Shown in pieces: positions 26,278 through 35,754 of a stretch of DNA of 64,000 bases. A program made the translations under genes and the position numbers. The notes under the pieces were generated by a model. It did not search any database. It worked only from the letters and a program-made list of their open reading frames with translations, and had not been told where the DNA came from. Source of the stretch: Metasolibacillus sp. (lineage in GTDB: Bacteria; Bacillota; Bacilli; Bacillales_A; Planococcaceae); contig NZ_JAMBIZ010000004.1 of NCBI RefSeq assembly GCF_025291715.1, forward strand, positions 124,001 through 188,000. Direction: 5' to 3'. Every line of letters starts with the position of its first letter. Position 1 is the first letter of the stretch.

Positions 26278-26826
26278 TTACTCCTCGATTTCTTCCTCTT
26301 CTTCTTCTAGCTCTTCTTCTTCATCGATAAGGAATTCATCATCTTCCTCTATTAAATCCTCATCAATCTCTTCATCGATATCTTCAATTTCTTCTGTATC
26401 AAAGTCGATTAGCTCTTCTTCAATTTCTTCGTCATCTTCTACGAATTCCTCGAAGTCTTCTTCAAAGCCGATATCATCTTCATCAAGATCTTCTAGCTCT
26501 TCTTCATCTTCAACTAGTTTCGATTTTTTCTTGCGTACTTTAACTGTTGGTGCAGTTTCTTCTTCAATTGTTTCAATTTTATACCAAATGCGTAGACCCC
26601 AGCCATTTTCATGGTTCAATAGAAAGCGACCATCTATGTTCATATCTGTATAAAATTGTACTAAATAGCCTTGTAATGCTTCATCAGATAAGCCATTGAA
26701 AGATTGAATTTCTTTTAATAAGTCGGCGAATAAAAGCGGTGATTTTCTTTCCTCTAAAATTGCGTATGCTAAGTCGATTAACGACTCTTCTGCTAGTTGT
26801 TCCTTTGTCATTTCACGAAGGTTCAA
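26278..26826 (-). CDS. rpoE: RNA polymerase delta subunit
   Basis: Gram-positive polymerase accessory subunit of 182 residues. The folded N-terminal HARE-type domain (about residues 1-90, ending in NGWGLRIWYK) binds core polymerase; the last 80 residues are almost all Glu and Asp, which displaces RNA and speeds recycling. Codon 1 is a TTG at 26826 with AAAGGA 11 bases upstream; Met6 (26811) is the alternative but has no ribosome site. It precedes pyrG, as in B. subtilis. Confidence 0.93.
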   Translation of the reverse strand: MNLREMTKEQLAEESLIDLAYAILEERKSPLLFADLLKEIQSFNGLSDEALQGYLVQFYTDMNIDGRFLLNHENGWGLRIWYKIETIEEETAPTVKVRKKKSKLVEDEEELEDLDEDDIGFEEDFEEFVEDDEEIEEELIDFDTEEIEDIDEEIDEDLIEEDDEFLIDEEEELEEEEEEIEE

Positions 26827-26908
26827 AATTGCGCACGTCCTTTCTTTTTACGTGTAAAGTTAAATCATGATAACCATTATATACAAACATAGCCCTACTA
26901 TGCTAGCA

Positions 26909-27067
26909 TCATTTCCTGTTTTTTATTTTTGCAACCTCTTTTGCACCGATATAAAAGAGAAATGCTGATAGTAGAAGTAAAGGAATCGAAGCCATTTGTC
27001 TATTATACAGCATAAAAGTGGCGAATAAGCCTGTTAAAATAACCATCAATGTTAGAAAGCTTTTCAT
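26909..27067 (-). CDS. Small two-helix membrane protein, unknown function
   Basis: A 52-codon frame (MKSFLTLMVILTGLFATFML at the start, ending in AKIKNRK) with two hydrophobic segments and a basic C-terminus. AGGTGAGGTGG stands 4 bases before the ATG. No family recognised. It lies in the gap between icmF and rpoE and is the only coding candidate there. Confidence 0.6.
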   Translation of the reverse strand: MKSFLTLMVILTGLFATFMLYNRQMASIPLLLLSAFLFYIGAKEVAKIKNRK

Positions 27068-27216
27068 TTTGCCACCTCACCTTGTTGTATAATACGCACT
27101 ATTAAGTATACTGCAATTTTTGCATTGGTATATATTATTTCGCTTGTATTTTGCAAAAATTTTTCACGAAAGAAACTGCTTGAAAAGTCTATATCTTTCC
27201 AAGCAGCCTATCTATC

Positions 27217-30200
27217 TTACATATTACGACGGTATTGCCCGCCTACTTCATATAATGCCTTGGTAATTTGCCCTAAGCTTGCTACCTTCACTGTTTCCAT
27301 TAATTCTGCAAAAATATTGCCGCCTGTTACAGCTGCTTGCTTTAAGCGTTGAATTGCTGCCTCAGCTTGCGTTGCATGACGTGTTTGGAATGCTTGTAAG
27401 TTGGTAATTTGTAAATCCTTTTCTTCCTGCGTTGCACGCGCAATTTCCATACTGTCAATTTGCTCCGCTGATGGCGGATTTGGATTTAAATATGTGTTCA
27501 CACCGATAATCGGTAGCTCACCTGAATGCTTCAAATGCTCATAATACATCGATTCCTCTTGAATTCTACCGCGCTGATATTGCGTTTCCATTGCACCTAG
27601 CACACCGCCACGGTCATTCATACGATCAAACTCCTCTAGAACAGCTTGCTCCACTAAGTCCGTTAATTCCTCAATAATAAAGGCACCTTGCAGCGGATTT
27701 TCATTTTTTGACAAGCCATGCTCCTTCGTAATAATCATTTGAATCGCCATCGCACGGCGCACAGATTCCTCTGTTGGCGTTGTAATTGCTTCGTCATAGG
27801 CATTTGTATGCAATGAATTACAATTATCCTGCAATGCCATTAAAGCCTGTAATGTTGTACGAATATCATTAAAATCAATTTCCTGTGCATGCAAGCTACG
27901 CCCAGATGTTTGAATATGATATTTCAGCTTTTGCGAGCGATCATTCGCACCGTATTTATCACGCATAACGATTGCCCAAATACGGCGTGCTACACGTCCG
28001 ATTACCGTATATTCAGGGTCTAAGCCATTCGAGAAGAAGAAGCTTAAATTCGGCGCAAAATCATCGATATGCATACCACGGCTTAAATAATATTCCACAT
28101 AGGTAAAGCCGTTTGCTAATGTAAAGGCAAGCTGCGAAATCGGGTTAGCTCCAGCCTCCGCAATATGATAGCCTGAAATGGATACAGAATAGTAGTTACG
28201 CACTTTATGGTCAATGAAATATTGTTGAATATCGCCCATCATGCGCAGCGCAAATTCCGTTGAGAAAATACATGTATTTTGCCCTTGGTCTTCTTTTAAA
28301 ATATCTGCCTGCACTGTGCCACGTACAACTTGCAGCGTTTTTGCACGTACTTCGGTAAATTCCTCTACGCTTAATGTGCGCCCTAACTCCTCTTCACGAG
28401 CTTTTACTTGCTGGTCAATTGCTGTGTTCATAAACATTGCTAAAATGATTGGTGCTGGCCCGTTAATCGTCATCGATACAGAGGTAGAAGGTGCACATAA
28501 ATCAAAGCCAGCATACAGCTTTTTCATATCGTCTAACGTACAAATACTGACACCCGACTCCCCAACTTTCCCATAAATATCTGGGCGAGTATGTGGGTCT
28601 TCTCCGTATAATGTCACTGAGTCAAACGCTGTAGATAAACGCTTTGCATCATCGTCCTTCGATAGGTAGTGGAAGCGTTTATTCGTGCGCTCTGGCGTTC
28701 CTTCACCCGCAAATTGGCGCTTCGGGTCCTCGCCTTCCCGTTTGAATGGGAATACCCCTGCTGTATATGGGAATTCCCCTGGTACATTTTCTGCATAAAC
28801 CCAGCGTAAAATTTCACCGTAATCCACAAAGCGTGGCAATGCCACCTTCGGAATTTTTGTACCTGCTAACGATGTCGTACGCAAAATTGTGCGAATTTCC
28901 TTATCGCGCACTTTCGTCACAAGCTCCTCGCCCGCATACGCTTCTTTTAAGGCTGCCCAGTTAGCTAAAATGCGCTTTGATTCAGCTGATAACTCATTTT
29001 TAACGCTTTCTATTAGCGTATCAATCGAAGCAAGCAAGGCTTCCTCTGTTGCAGGCAATTGCTGCTTCGTGCCTTCAAGCTGATATAATTTGCGCGCGAA
29101 GTCGACTTGCTGCTGCGCCTTTTTATGATAGCCACGCACCGTATCTGTAATTTCACGTAAGTAATAGCGGCGGTCATTTGGAATAATAACATCCTGCTTT
29201 TGCGTTTTAATGGATTGCTCATACGATGTTGCCCAGTCTAGCTCAAACTTCTCGTTAATTGTTTTAACAAGAGCTGCAAATAAAGAGTTTGTCCCTTTAT
29301 CATTGAATTGGCTCGCAATCGTGCCGTAAACAGGCATATCATCTAAATTGGCTGTCCACAATTCGCGTGAGCGCTGGTATTGCTTTTGCACTTGACGTAA
29401 TGCATCCTCAGAGCCTTTACGCTCGAATTTATTAATCGCAATAATATCCGCATAATCAATCATATCAATTTTTTCTAGCTGCGTTGGTGCGCCGAATTCA
29501 CTTGTCATTACATACATCGAGAAATCCGTATGCTTCGTAATTTCCGCATCCCCTTGACCGATACCGCTCGTCTCAACAACGATTAAGTCATAACCAGCCA
29601 CCTTTACTACATCAAGCACATCACCAATCGACGCAGATAGCTCTGTATGCGAACCACGTGTTGCTAAGCTGCGCATATAGACGCGATTATTGAAAATGGC
29701 ATTCATACGAATACGGTCACCTAATAATGCACCACCTGTTTTTTGCTTCGTTGGGTCAACTGAAATAATCGCAATTTTTTTGTCAGGAAACTCCTGTAAG
29801 AAACGGCGAATTAGCTCATCTGTTAAGGAAGATTTCCCGGCACCACCTGTTCCTGTAATACCAAGCACAGGTGTATGCTTCGATTTTGCCCGCGCTTCTT
29901 CTAACAAAGGTTGAACATCATCCCCACCAATTTCCGCTGCTGTAATTAAATTCGCCAAGATTTCAGGTGTATTTGTAGACAGCTGCTCTAGCTTTGCTAA
30001 AAAGTCGCCTTGTATTGTTGAAAAATCTGTTCCCTCAATTTGACGATTAATCATCCCCTGTAAACCGAGCTGTCGCCCATCTTCTGGTGAGAAAATACCT
30101 GCGATACCGTATTCATGTAGCTCTTTAATTTCACGTGGCAAAATAACACCACCACCACCGCCATAAATTTTAATATGGGGTGCACCTTTTTCACGTAAAA

Positions 30201-30456
30201 GATCATACATATATTTAAAATACTCCATATGACCGCCTTGATAGCTGGAAATGGCGATGCCTTGTGCATCCTCTTGAATTGCGGCATTGACAACCTCTTC
30301 AACGGAGCGATTATGCCCTAAATGAATAACCTCTACTCCGCTTGCTTGTAAAATGCGGCGCATAATATTAATCGATGCATCATGACCATCAAATAAGCTG
30401 GATGCTGTTACAAATCGGACATGGTGCTTTGGACGGTACACTTCTACTTTTTCCAT
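27217..30456 (-). CDS. icmF: Fused isobutyryl-CoA mutase (IcmF)
   Basis: Adenosylcobalamin enzyme of 1079 residues that interconverts isobutyryl-CoA and n-butyryl-CoA. Domains in order: B12-binding domain with [11 protein letters not shown] (the DxH lower-ligand motif, near residue 24), a MeaB-like G-protein chaperone with [13 protein letters not shown] (near residue 200), a linker, and the large TIM-barrel mutase domain (from about residue 545; [28 protein letters not shown]). The fusion order B12 domain-GTPase-mutase defines IcmF and separates it from methylmalonyl-CoA mutase. Frame is open to 30525 but GGGGG 8 bases before ATG 30456 sets the start. It is the last gene of the acyl-CoA oxidation operon, and its cofactor genes lie 8 kb upstream. 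Confidence 0.94.
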   Translation of the reverse strand: MEKVEVYRPKHHVRFVTASSLFDGHDASINIMRRILQASGVEVIHLGHNRSVEEVVNAAIQEDAQGIAISSYQGGHMEYFKYMYDLLREKGAPHIKIYGGGGGVILPREIKELHEYGIAGIFSPEDGRQLGLQGMINRQIEGTDFSTIQGDFLAKLEQLSTNTPEILANLITAAEIGGDDVQPLLEEARAKSKHTPVLGITGTGGAGKSSLTDELIRRFLQEFPDKKIAIISVDPTKQKTGGALLGDRIRMNAIFNNRVYMRSLATRGSHTELSASIGDVLDVVKVAGYDLIVVETSGIGQGDAEITKHTDFSMYVMTSEFGAPTQLEKIDMIDYADIIAINKFERKGSEDALRQVQKQYQRSRELWTANLDDMPVYGTIASQFNDKGTNSLFAALVKTINEKFELDWATSYEQSIKTQKQDVIIPNDRRYYLREITDTVRGYHKKAQQQVDFARKLYQLEGTKQQLPATEEALLASIDTLIESVKNELSAESKRILANWAALKEAYAGEELVTKVRDKEIRTILRTTSLAGTKIPKVALPRFVDYGEILRWVYAENVPGEFPYTAGVFPFKREGEDPKRQFAGEGTPERTNKRFHYLSKDDDAKRLSTAFDSVTLYGEDPHTRPDIYGKVGESGVSICTLDDMKKLYAGFDLCAPSTSVSMTINGPAPIILAMFMNTAIDQQVKAREEELGRTLSVEEFTEVRAKTLQVVRGTVQADILKEDQGQNTCIFSTEFALRMMGDIQQYFIDHKVRNYYSVSISGYHIAEAGANPISQLAFTLANGFTYVEYYLSRGMHIDDFAPNLSFFFSNGLDPEYTVIGRVARRIWAIVMRDKYGANDRSQKLKYHIQTSGRSLHAQEIDFNDIRTTLQALMALQDNCNSLHTNAYDEAITTPTEESVRRAMAIQMIITKEHGLSKNENPLQGAFIIEELTDLVEQAVLEEFDRMNDRGGVLGAMETQYQRGRIQEESMYYEHLKHSGELPIIGVNTYLNPNPPSAEQIDSMEIARATQEEKDLQITNLQAFQTRHATQAEAAIQRLKQAAVTGGNIFAELMETVKVASLGQITKALYEVGGQYRRNM

Positions 30457-30543
30457 TGCTTTTTCCCCCTTCAATTGCTCGTAAACATTACGCAAAGGGG
30501 CGTCTGAAAGGATATGCTCCTTCAAGACAGCCCCAATATCCCT

Positions 30544-31179
30544 TTACTCTTTACGTAAAATACCATTCAACAACGTATTCGTTTGGTATGCAATAAATTC
30601 ATCTATCGTGCAATGCTTATGTAGCGCCCATCTTCGAAACGCCCAGCTTTGCCCTTGAATAACAATATGATTTGCTGCCAAAAATAGCTCTTGCTCAGAC
30701 AGCTTCAAAATGCCTAGCTCTGTGCAATTTTTTAATAACTTTTCAAAGAGCGCAACCATTTCCAACTCTTTATTCAATACATAATGCAATGCTTCAGTCG
30801 ATAGCGATTTTGATTCTTGATACATAATGGTAAATGCATCTGACATGCTATCGATGACGAAAAAGTATTGTTTAATTGCTTCCTTTAGCTCATCGACAGT
30901 GCCTGAATGCTGTGGAAAGCTGTCGAGACGTTGCCTTACTTCGTGATAGATGCTATCACATAGCAGGTACAGCACATCCTCCTTTGTACGCACATATTCA
31001 TACAATGTGCCGATACTAAAGCCTGCCACCTTCGCTATTTCACGCGTTGTCGCTCGATGAAAGCCTTTTTCTTTAAACAGCACGATAGCTGCATTAATAA
31101 TTTGCTGGCGGCGAAACTCAATAAGCTGTGCATCTTTTACAGTCGTTTCAACTTGCAGTTTTTCTTTGCTTTCTTTCAT
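30544..31179 (-). CDS. TetR-family regulator of the acyl-CoA oxidation operon (FadR-like)
   Basis: Repressor of 211 residues: N-terminal TetR helix-turn-helix (HRATTREIAKVAGFSIGTLY, residues about 41-60) and a helical ligand domain. In Bacillus the TetR-type FadR is released from DNA by long-chain acyl-CoA. The gene sits inside the operon of acyl-CoA dehydrogenases, and two similar palindromic sites before the thiolase gene and before fadF are likely its targets. It starts 3 bases after the stop of the upstream dehydrogenase. Confidence 0.87.
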   Translation of the reverse strand: MKESKEKLQVETTVKDAQLIEFRRQQIINAAIVLFKEKGFHRATTREIAKVAGFSIGTLYEYVRTKEDVLYLLCDSIYHEVRQRLDSFPQHSGTVDELKEAIKQYFFVIDSMSDAFTIMYQESKSLSTEALHYVLNKELEMVALFEKLLKNCTELGILKLSEQELFLAANHIVIQGQSWAFRRWALHKHCTIDEFIAYQTNTLLNGILRKE

Positions 31180-31182
31180 AGA

Positions 31183-32319
31183 TTACTTCGTTAAATTACG
31201 CGAAATTACGAGGCGCTGAATTTCCTGTGTACCTTCGTAAATTTGTGTAATTTTTGCGTCGCGCATAAAGCGTTCTACAGGATAGTCTTTCGTGTAGCCA
31301 TAGCCACCAAAAATTTGCACTGCTTCCGTTGTCACATTCATCGCTGTGTCGCCTGCCATTAATTTTGCCATTGCTGACGCTTGCCCATATGGCAAATCAT
31401 TCGATTCTAACCATGCTGCTTGGTATGTTAATAAGCGCGATGCCTCTACCGCTGTTGCCATATCTGCTATTTTAAATGACACGCCTTGATTTGCCGCAAT
31501 CGGCTTACCGAATTGCACGCGCTCCTTCGCATATTCCACCGCTGCATCTAATGCACCTTGTGCGATACCAACCGCTTGTGCTGCAATTCCATTACGTCCA
31601 CCATCTAACGTTTTCATCGCAATCACAAAGCCTTGCCCAAGCTCGCCTAAAATATTTTCTTTTGGTACGCGGCAATTTTCGAAAATAATTTCTGTCGTTG
31701 GTGATGAACGAATACCTAGTTTTTTCTCTTTCTTCCCTACAGAGAAGCCTGGCATATCTGCTTCTACGATAAATGCTGTTGTACCATGCTTTGCTTCTGG
31801 ATCTGTTACAGCAAAGACCACATAAATGTCAGCTACGCCACCATTTGTGATAAAAATTTTAGAACCATTTAACACATAGTCATCGCCATCTAATTTTGCA
31901 TATGTCTTCATACCACCCGCATCAGAGCCTGAGCCTGGCTCTGTTAAGCCATACGCACCAATTTTCTTGCCTTCAGCCATTGGGCGAAGATATTTTTGCT
32001 TTTGCTCCTCTGAGCCGAACTTATAAATCGGCCAGCCTGCTAATGATGTATGTGCTGATAATGTTACCCCTGTTGATGCACATACGCGTGAAAGCTCCTC
32101 TACTGCGATACAGTACGCAAGATAGTCAAAGCCTGCACCACCATATTCTTCAGGCCATGGAATACCTGTTAAGCCTAGCTCCGCCATTTTATCGAAAATC
32201 TCACGGCTAAACTCTTCATTTTCATCGCGCTCTGCCGCTGTTGGTGCTACTTCATTAATCGCAAAATCGCGAATCATTTCACGTAATTGCTCATGCTCTT
32301 CTGATAGTTGAAAGTTCAT
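31183..32319 (-). CDS. Acyl-CoA dehydrogenase
   Basis: FAD enzyme of 378 residues that makes the alpha-beta double bond of an acyl-CoA, passing electrons to ETF. Family marks: [17 protein letters not shown] (FAD/substrate loop near residue 127), [15 protein letters not shown], the catalytic-base region near [14 protein letters not shown] close to the C-terminus (the Glu), and ARLL-type helices. It is a paralogue of the next gene upstream; having two suggests different chain lengths or branched substrates, which the sequence alone does not settle. Confidence 0.93.
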   Translation of the reverse strand: MNFQLSEEHEQLREMIRDFAINEVAPTAAERDENEEFSREIFDKMAELGLTGIPWPEEYGGAGFDYLAYCIAVEELSRVCASTGVTLSAHTSLAGWPIYKFGSEEQKQKYLRPMAEGKKIGAYGLTEPGSGSDAGGMKTYAKLDGDDYVLNGSKIFITNGGVADIYVVFAVTDPEAKHGTTAFIVEADMPGFSVGKKEKKLGIRSSPTTEIIFENCRVPKENILGELGQGFVIAMKTLDGGRNGIAAQAVGIAQGALDAAVEYAKERVQFGKPIAANQGVSFKIADMATAVEASRLLTYQAAWLESNDLPYGQASAMAKLMAGDTAMNVTTEAVQIFGGYGYTKDYPVERFMRDAKITQIYEGTQEIQRLVISRNLTK

Positions 32320-32332
32320 TTCGTTAATCCCC

Positions 32333-33469
32333 TTACTTTAATAAATTTTTTCCGATAACGATACGTTGAATTTCACTCGTGCCTTCATAAATTTCCGTTA
32401 CCTTTGCATCGCGGAAATAACGTTCCACAGGATAGTCCTCTGTGTAGCCATAGCCACCAAATACTTGTACCGCGTCAATTGCCACCTGCACTGCTGTTTT
32501 AGAGGCAAATAGCTTTGCCATTGAAGCTTCCTTACCACATGGTAAGCCTTTTGAGCGTAAATCTGCCGCACGATAAACGAGTAGCTTCGCCGCCTCTACT
32601 GCTGTTGCCATATCTGCAAGCTTGAAGCCAATACCTTGCTGTGCTGCAATCGGTTTGCCGAATTGCACACGCTCCTTCGCATAAGCCGCTGCTGCCTCTA
32701 GTGCTGCCTCTGCAATACCTAATGCTTGTGCTGCGATGCCAATACGTCCAACATCCAAGTTAGCCATCGCAATTTTAAAGCCTTCCCCTTCGTTGCCTAG
32801 CAGGTTTTCTGCTGGCACTAGCATATTATCAAATGTTAGCTGTACTGTACGTGAGCCATGCAAGCCCATTTTATGCTCATCTTTACCGATAATTAACCCC
32901 GGCGTATCCTTTTCTACGATAAATGCTGAAATGCCTCGTGAGCCTAATTCTGGATTTGTGCTTGCAAAAACGATGTAAACATCCGCTTCGCCACCGTTTG
33001 TAATAAACACTTTCGAGCCATTAATTTTATAATGGTCGCCCTCTTTTACAGCACGTGATTTTAACGAGCCTGCATCGCTACCTGAATTTGGCTCTGTTAA
33101 ACAAAATGCCCCTAAATATTCGCCAGTCGCTAGCCTTGAAACATATTTCTCTTTTTGTGCTTCATTGCCGAAATAAAGAATTGGATTCGTACCGACAGAT
33201 GTATGAACAGACAAGATGACACCAACAACCGCACTCACTTTAGACAATTCATTAATCGCTAAAATATACGATGTAAAGTCCATCTCTGAGCCACCATATT
33301 GCTCAGGTGTTGTAATGCCCATTAAGCCAAGCTCGCCCATTTTCTTTAAAATTTCGCGCGGAAACTCGCCCGCTTCCATGCGGTCAATAAATGGTGCAAT
33401 CTCGCTCTCAGCAAAATCCTTGACCATATTGCGCATCATTTGCTGTTCTTCTGTAAAACGTAATTCCAT
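32333..33469 (-). CDS. Acyl-CoA dehydrogenase
   Basis: Second FAD acyl-CoA dehydrogenase of 378 residues, the same length as its neighbour and clearly a paralogue. It shows [17 protein letters not shown] near residue 126, [16 protein letters not shown], and the C-terminal [15 protein letters not shown] with the catalytic Glu. Gap to the next gene is 13 bases. By neighbourhood (thiolase, 3-hydroxybutyryl-CoA dehydrogenase) a short-chain or branched-chain acyl-CoA substrate is the best guess (MmgC-like). Confidence 0.93.
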   Translation of the reverse strand: MELRFTEEQQMMRNMVKDFAESEIAPFIDRMEAGEFPREILKKMGELGLMGITTPEQYGGSEMDFTSYILAINELSKVSAVVGVILSVHTSVGTNPILYFGNEAQKEKYVSRLATGEYLGAFCLTEPNSGSDAGSLKSRAVKEGDHYKINGSKVFITNGGEADVYIVFASTNPELGSRGISAFIVEKDTPGLIIGKDEHKMGLHGSRTVQLTFDNMLVPAENLLGNEGEGFKIAMANLDVGRIGIAAQALGIAEAALEAAAAYAKERVQFGKPIAAQQGIGFKLADMATAVEAAKLLVYRAADLRSKGLPCGKEASMAKLFASKTAVQVAIDAVQVFGGYGYTEDYPVERYFRDAKVTEIYEGTSEIQRIVIGKNLLK

Positions 33470-33481
33470 CGTGTCTTCCTC

Positions 33482-34330
33482 CTAGTTATATACGTAAAAG
33501 CCTCGCCCTGATTTTTTACCTAACCAGCCTGCTGCCACGTATTTGCGTAACAGTGGGCAAGGGCGATATTTACTGTCACCAAAGCCTTCATGTAAAATTT
33601 CCATAATGTATAAGCATGTGTCTAAGCCGATAAAGTCTGCTAATGTTAATGGCCCCATCGGATGATTCATCCCCATTTTCATGACATCATCAATCGCTTC
33701 TTTTGAGGCTACACCTTCATATAGCGCATAAATCGCCTCATTAATCATTGGCATTAAAATACGATTCGAAATAAAGCCTGGGAAATCATTTACTTCAACA
33801 GGTGTTTTTGATAGCTTCAACGTCATTTCTTCCACCGCTTTATACACCTCATCCGCTGTCGCAAGCCCACGAATAATTTCAACAAGCTTCATCACAGGCA
33901 CTGGATTCATAAAGTGCATGCCGATTACTTGCTCTGGTCGTGTTGTTACCGCCGCAATTTCGGTAATCGGTAAGCTCGATGTATTTGTTGCCAAAATAGC
34001 ATGCTTCGGTGCAATCGTGTCGAGTTGTTTGAAAATCGATTGCTTCACTTCCATATTCTCCACAGCTGCTTCAATGACAATGTCTACATCCTTTGCGTCC
34101 TGCAAATCAAGCGACATCGTAATACGCTCTAAAATCGCTTGTTTTTCTTCCTCTGTTTTCCGTCCCTTTTCTACATCACGTGTTAAGTTTTTTGTAATAA
34201 CCCCTATGCCGCGCTGAAAAAATTCCTCTTTCATATCGTTCAGTACAACTGTATAGCCTGCTTGTGCACAAACTTGCGCAATGCCTGAGCCCATTTGTCC
34301 TGCACCGATGACCATTACCTTTTGAATCAT
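33482..34330 (-). CDS. 3-hydroxybutyryl-CoA dehydrogenase
   Basis: NAD(P)-dependent oxidation of 3-hydroxyacyl-CoA to 3-ketoacyl-CoA (MmgB-like). The 282 residues begin with the Rossmann motif VIGAGQMGSGIA; the catalytic His lies in IGMHFMNPVPVM (near residue 139), with SSLPITEIA before it and NDFPGFISNRIL after. The ATG at 34330 overlaps the thiolase stop (ATGA), with GAAGG just before; the longer frame to 34384 would run inside thiolase. Confidence 0.95.
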   Translation of the reverse strand: MIQKVMVIGAGQMGSGIAQVCAQAGYTVVLNDMKEEFFQRGIGVITKNLTRDVEKGRKTEEEKQAILERITMSLDLQDAKDVDIVIEAAVENMEVKQSIFKQLDTIAPKHAILATNTSSLPITEIAAVTTRPEQVIGMHFMNPVPVMKLVEIIRGLATADEVYKAVEEMTLKLSKTPVEVNDFPGFISNRILMPMINEAIYALYEGVASKEAIDDVMKMGMNHPMGPLTLADFIGLDTCLYIMEILHEGFGDSKYRPCPLLRKYVAAGWLGKKSGRGFYVYN

Positions 34331-35523
34331 CCTTCTGCCCCCACTTCGATCATAATTGCATCCCCTTGGCCGCCACCTGAACAAATTGCAGCAATGCCAA
34401 TACCGCCACCGCGACGACGTAATTCATATGCTAACGTTAAAATAATGCGTGCACCGCTTGCTCCAATTGGATGACCTAACGCAACCGCTCCACCATTAAC
34501 GTTGACTTTGCTATCATCAAGTCCTGCAATTTTACTGCTCGCTAATGCAACTGCTGCGAATGCCTCATTGATTTCAAACAAATCAATATCCGCTAATGTT
34601 TTCCCTGTTTTTTCAAGCAGTTTTTGAATAACAAGACCCGGTGTTTGTGGGAAGTTTTGTGGCTCCACACCAACTTCCGCATGCCCGATAATCGTTGCAA
34701 GCGGCTTGCGATTTTCTTGCTTCGCTCGCTCTTCACTCATACAAACAAGTGCACATGCCCCATCATTCACGCCTGGCGCATTCCCTGCTGTAATTGTGCC
34801 ATCCTTGCTAAATGCTGACTTTAACGTTGATAGCGCTTCCAAAGTTGTGCTAGCTCGTGGCGCTTCGTCTTTGTTAATCACAATCGGCTCACCTTTACGC
34901 TGCGGAATTTCAACTGCGATAATTTCCTCTGCTAGCTTACCTTCTTCCATTGCCTTCAATGCTAGCTGATGGCTACGTAACGCCCATTCATCCTGCTTTT
35001 CACGTGTCAAATCAAAGCTTTCAGCCGTTTGATTACCATATGTCCCCATATGTACACGCTGTGGATCAAAGGCACAAGACAAGCCGTCGTAAATCATGCC
35101 ATCAACAAGCTGTGCATCGCCCATTCGTAAACCAAAGCGTCCCTTTGGTAAATAGTACGGTGCATTGGACATCGACTCCATACCACCTGCCACAATCACC
35201 TCTTCGTCCCCTAATCGAATTAGCTGATCAGCCAAAGTTACACTGCGCATACCTGATGCACATACTTTATTAATTGTTTCTGTTTTAACATTCCATGGAA
35301 TACCAGCCTTCGTTGCAGCTTGACGTGAAGGAATTTGCCCTTGCCCTGCTTGTAGTACCGTTCCCATAATGACTTCCCCAACATTTGCTGGCTCGATATT
35401 TGCTCTTTCCAATGCCGCTTTAATTGCAGCGCCACCTAAATCGCTCGCCTGCAAGCTTGCTAAGCCTCCCCCAAACTTACCAAATGCCGTACGTGCACCA
35501 TCTAAAATTACTGTTCTATTCAA
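34327..35523 (-). CDS. Acetyl-CoA acetyltransferase (thiolase)
   Basis: Thiolase of 398 residues (MmgA-like) that joins or splits acetyl-CoA and acyl-CoA. The acyl-accepting Cys is in NKVCASGMRSV (near residue 88), the second active site in GGAVALGHPIGASGARI (His near residue 350), and the last Cys in AAICSGGGQGDA. Start: GGGGTG is followed 6 bases later by TTG (35523), which gives LNRTVILDGARTAFGKF like other family members; the GTG three codons upstream is part of the ribosome site. It leads the five-gene operon to icmF and has a TetR-type operator 24 bases upstream. Confidence 0.94.
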   Translation of the reverse strand: MNRTVILDGARTAFGKFGGGLASLQASDLGGAAIKAALERANIEPANVGEVIMGTVLQAGQGQIPSRQAATKAGIPWNVKTETINKVCASGMRSVTLADQLIRLGDEEVIVAGGMESMSNAPYYLPKGRFGLRMGDAQLVDGMIYDGLSCAFDPQRVHMGTYGNQTAESFDLTREKQDEWALRSHQLALKAMEEGKLAEEIIAVEIPQRKGEPIVINKDEAPRASTTLEALSTLKSAFSKDGTITAGNAPGVNDGACALVCMSEERAKQENRKPLATIIGHAEVGVEPQNFPQTPGLVIQKLLEKTGKTLADIDLFEINEAFAAVALASSKIAGLDDSKVNVNGGAVALGHPIGASGARIILTLAYELRRRGGGIGIAAICSGGGQGDAIMIEVGAEG

Positions 35524-35546
35524 AATAAACACCCCTTGTTTAGTTT

Positions 35547-35564
35547 TGACTGAACGCTCGCTCA
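35547..35564. promoter_or_regulatory. TetR/FadR-type operator before the thiolase operon
   Basis: On the minus strand TGAGCGAGCGTTCAGTCA, containing the inverted repeat ACTGA...TCAGT. It shares 14 of 18 bases with the site before fadF (38059-38076). The common operator argues for joint control of both units by the TetR regulator encoded in the operon. Confidence 0.65.
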
Positions 35565-35705
35565 GTTGTATTGTAAAAAAATATTGATTTGTACTATTAG
35601 TTCAAAGTTTACTAGAAAGCATGTTGATTTTCAATTATTGTTTTCTAAATTTTTGAGCGAGGTTCCTAGAATAAAGGTTACAATCCGCCCGTTAAAATAA
35701 GAAAA

Positions 35706-35742
35706 CGCAAGAAATCTATTTTCAAAATGTTGATTTCTTGCG
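35706..35742 (-). terminator. Intrinsic terminator after fadF
   Basis: CGCAAGAAATC pairs with GATTTCTTGCG around a 15-base loop, followed on the minus strand by TTTTCTTATTTT. Confidence 0.85.
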
Positions 35743-35754
35743 CTTCATTAATTT

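Noticed and set aside
26278..26540. Low-complexity repeat in GAA/GAT codons
   Set aside because: It encodes the normal Glu/Asp-rich tail of the RNA polymerase delta subunit.
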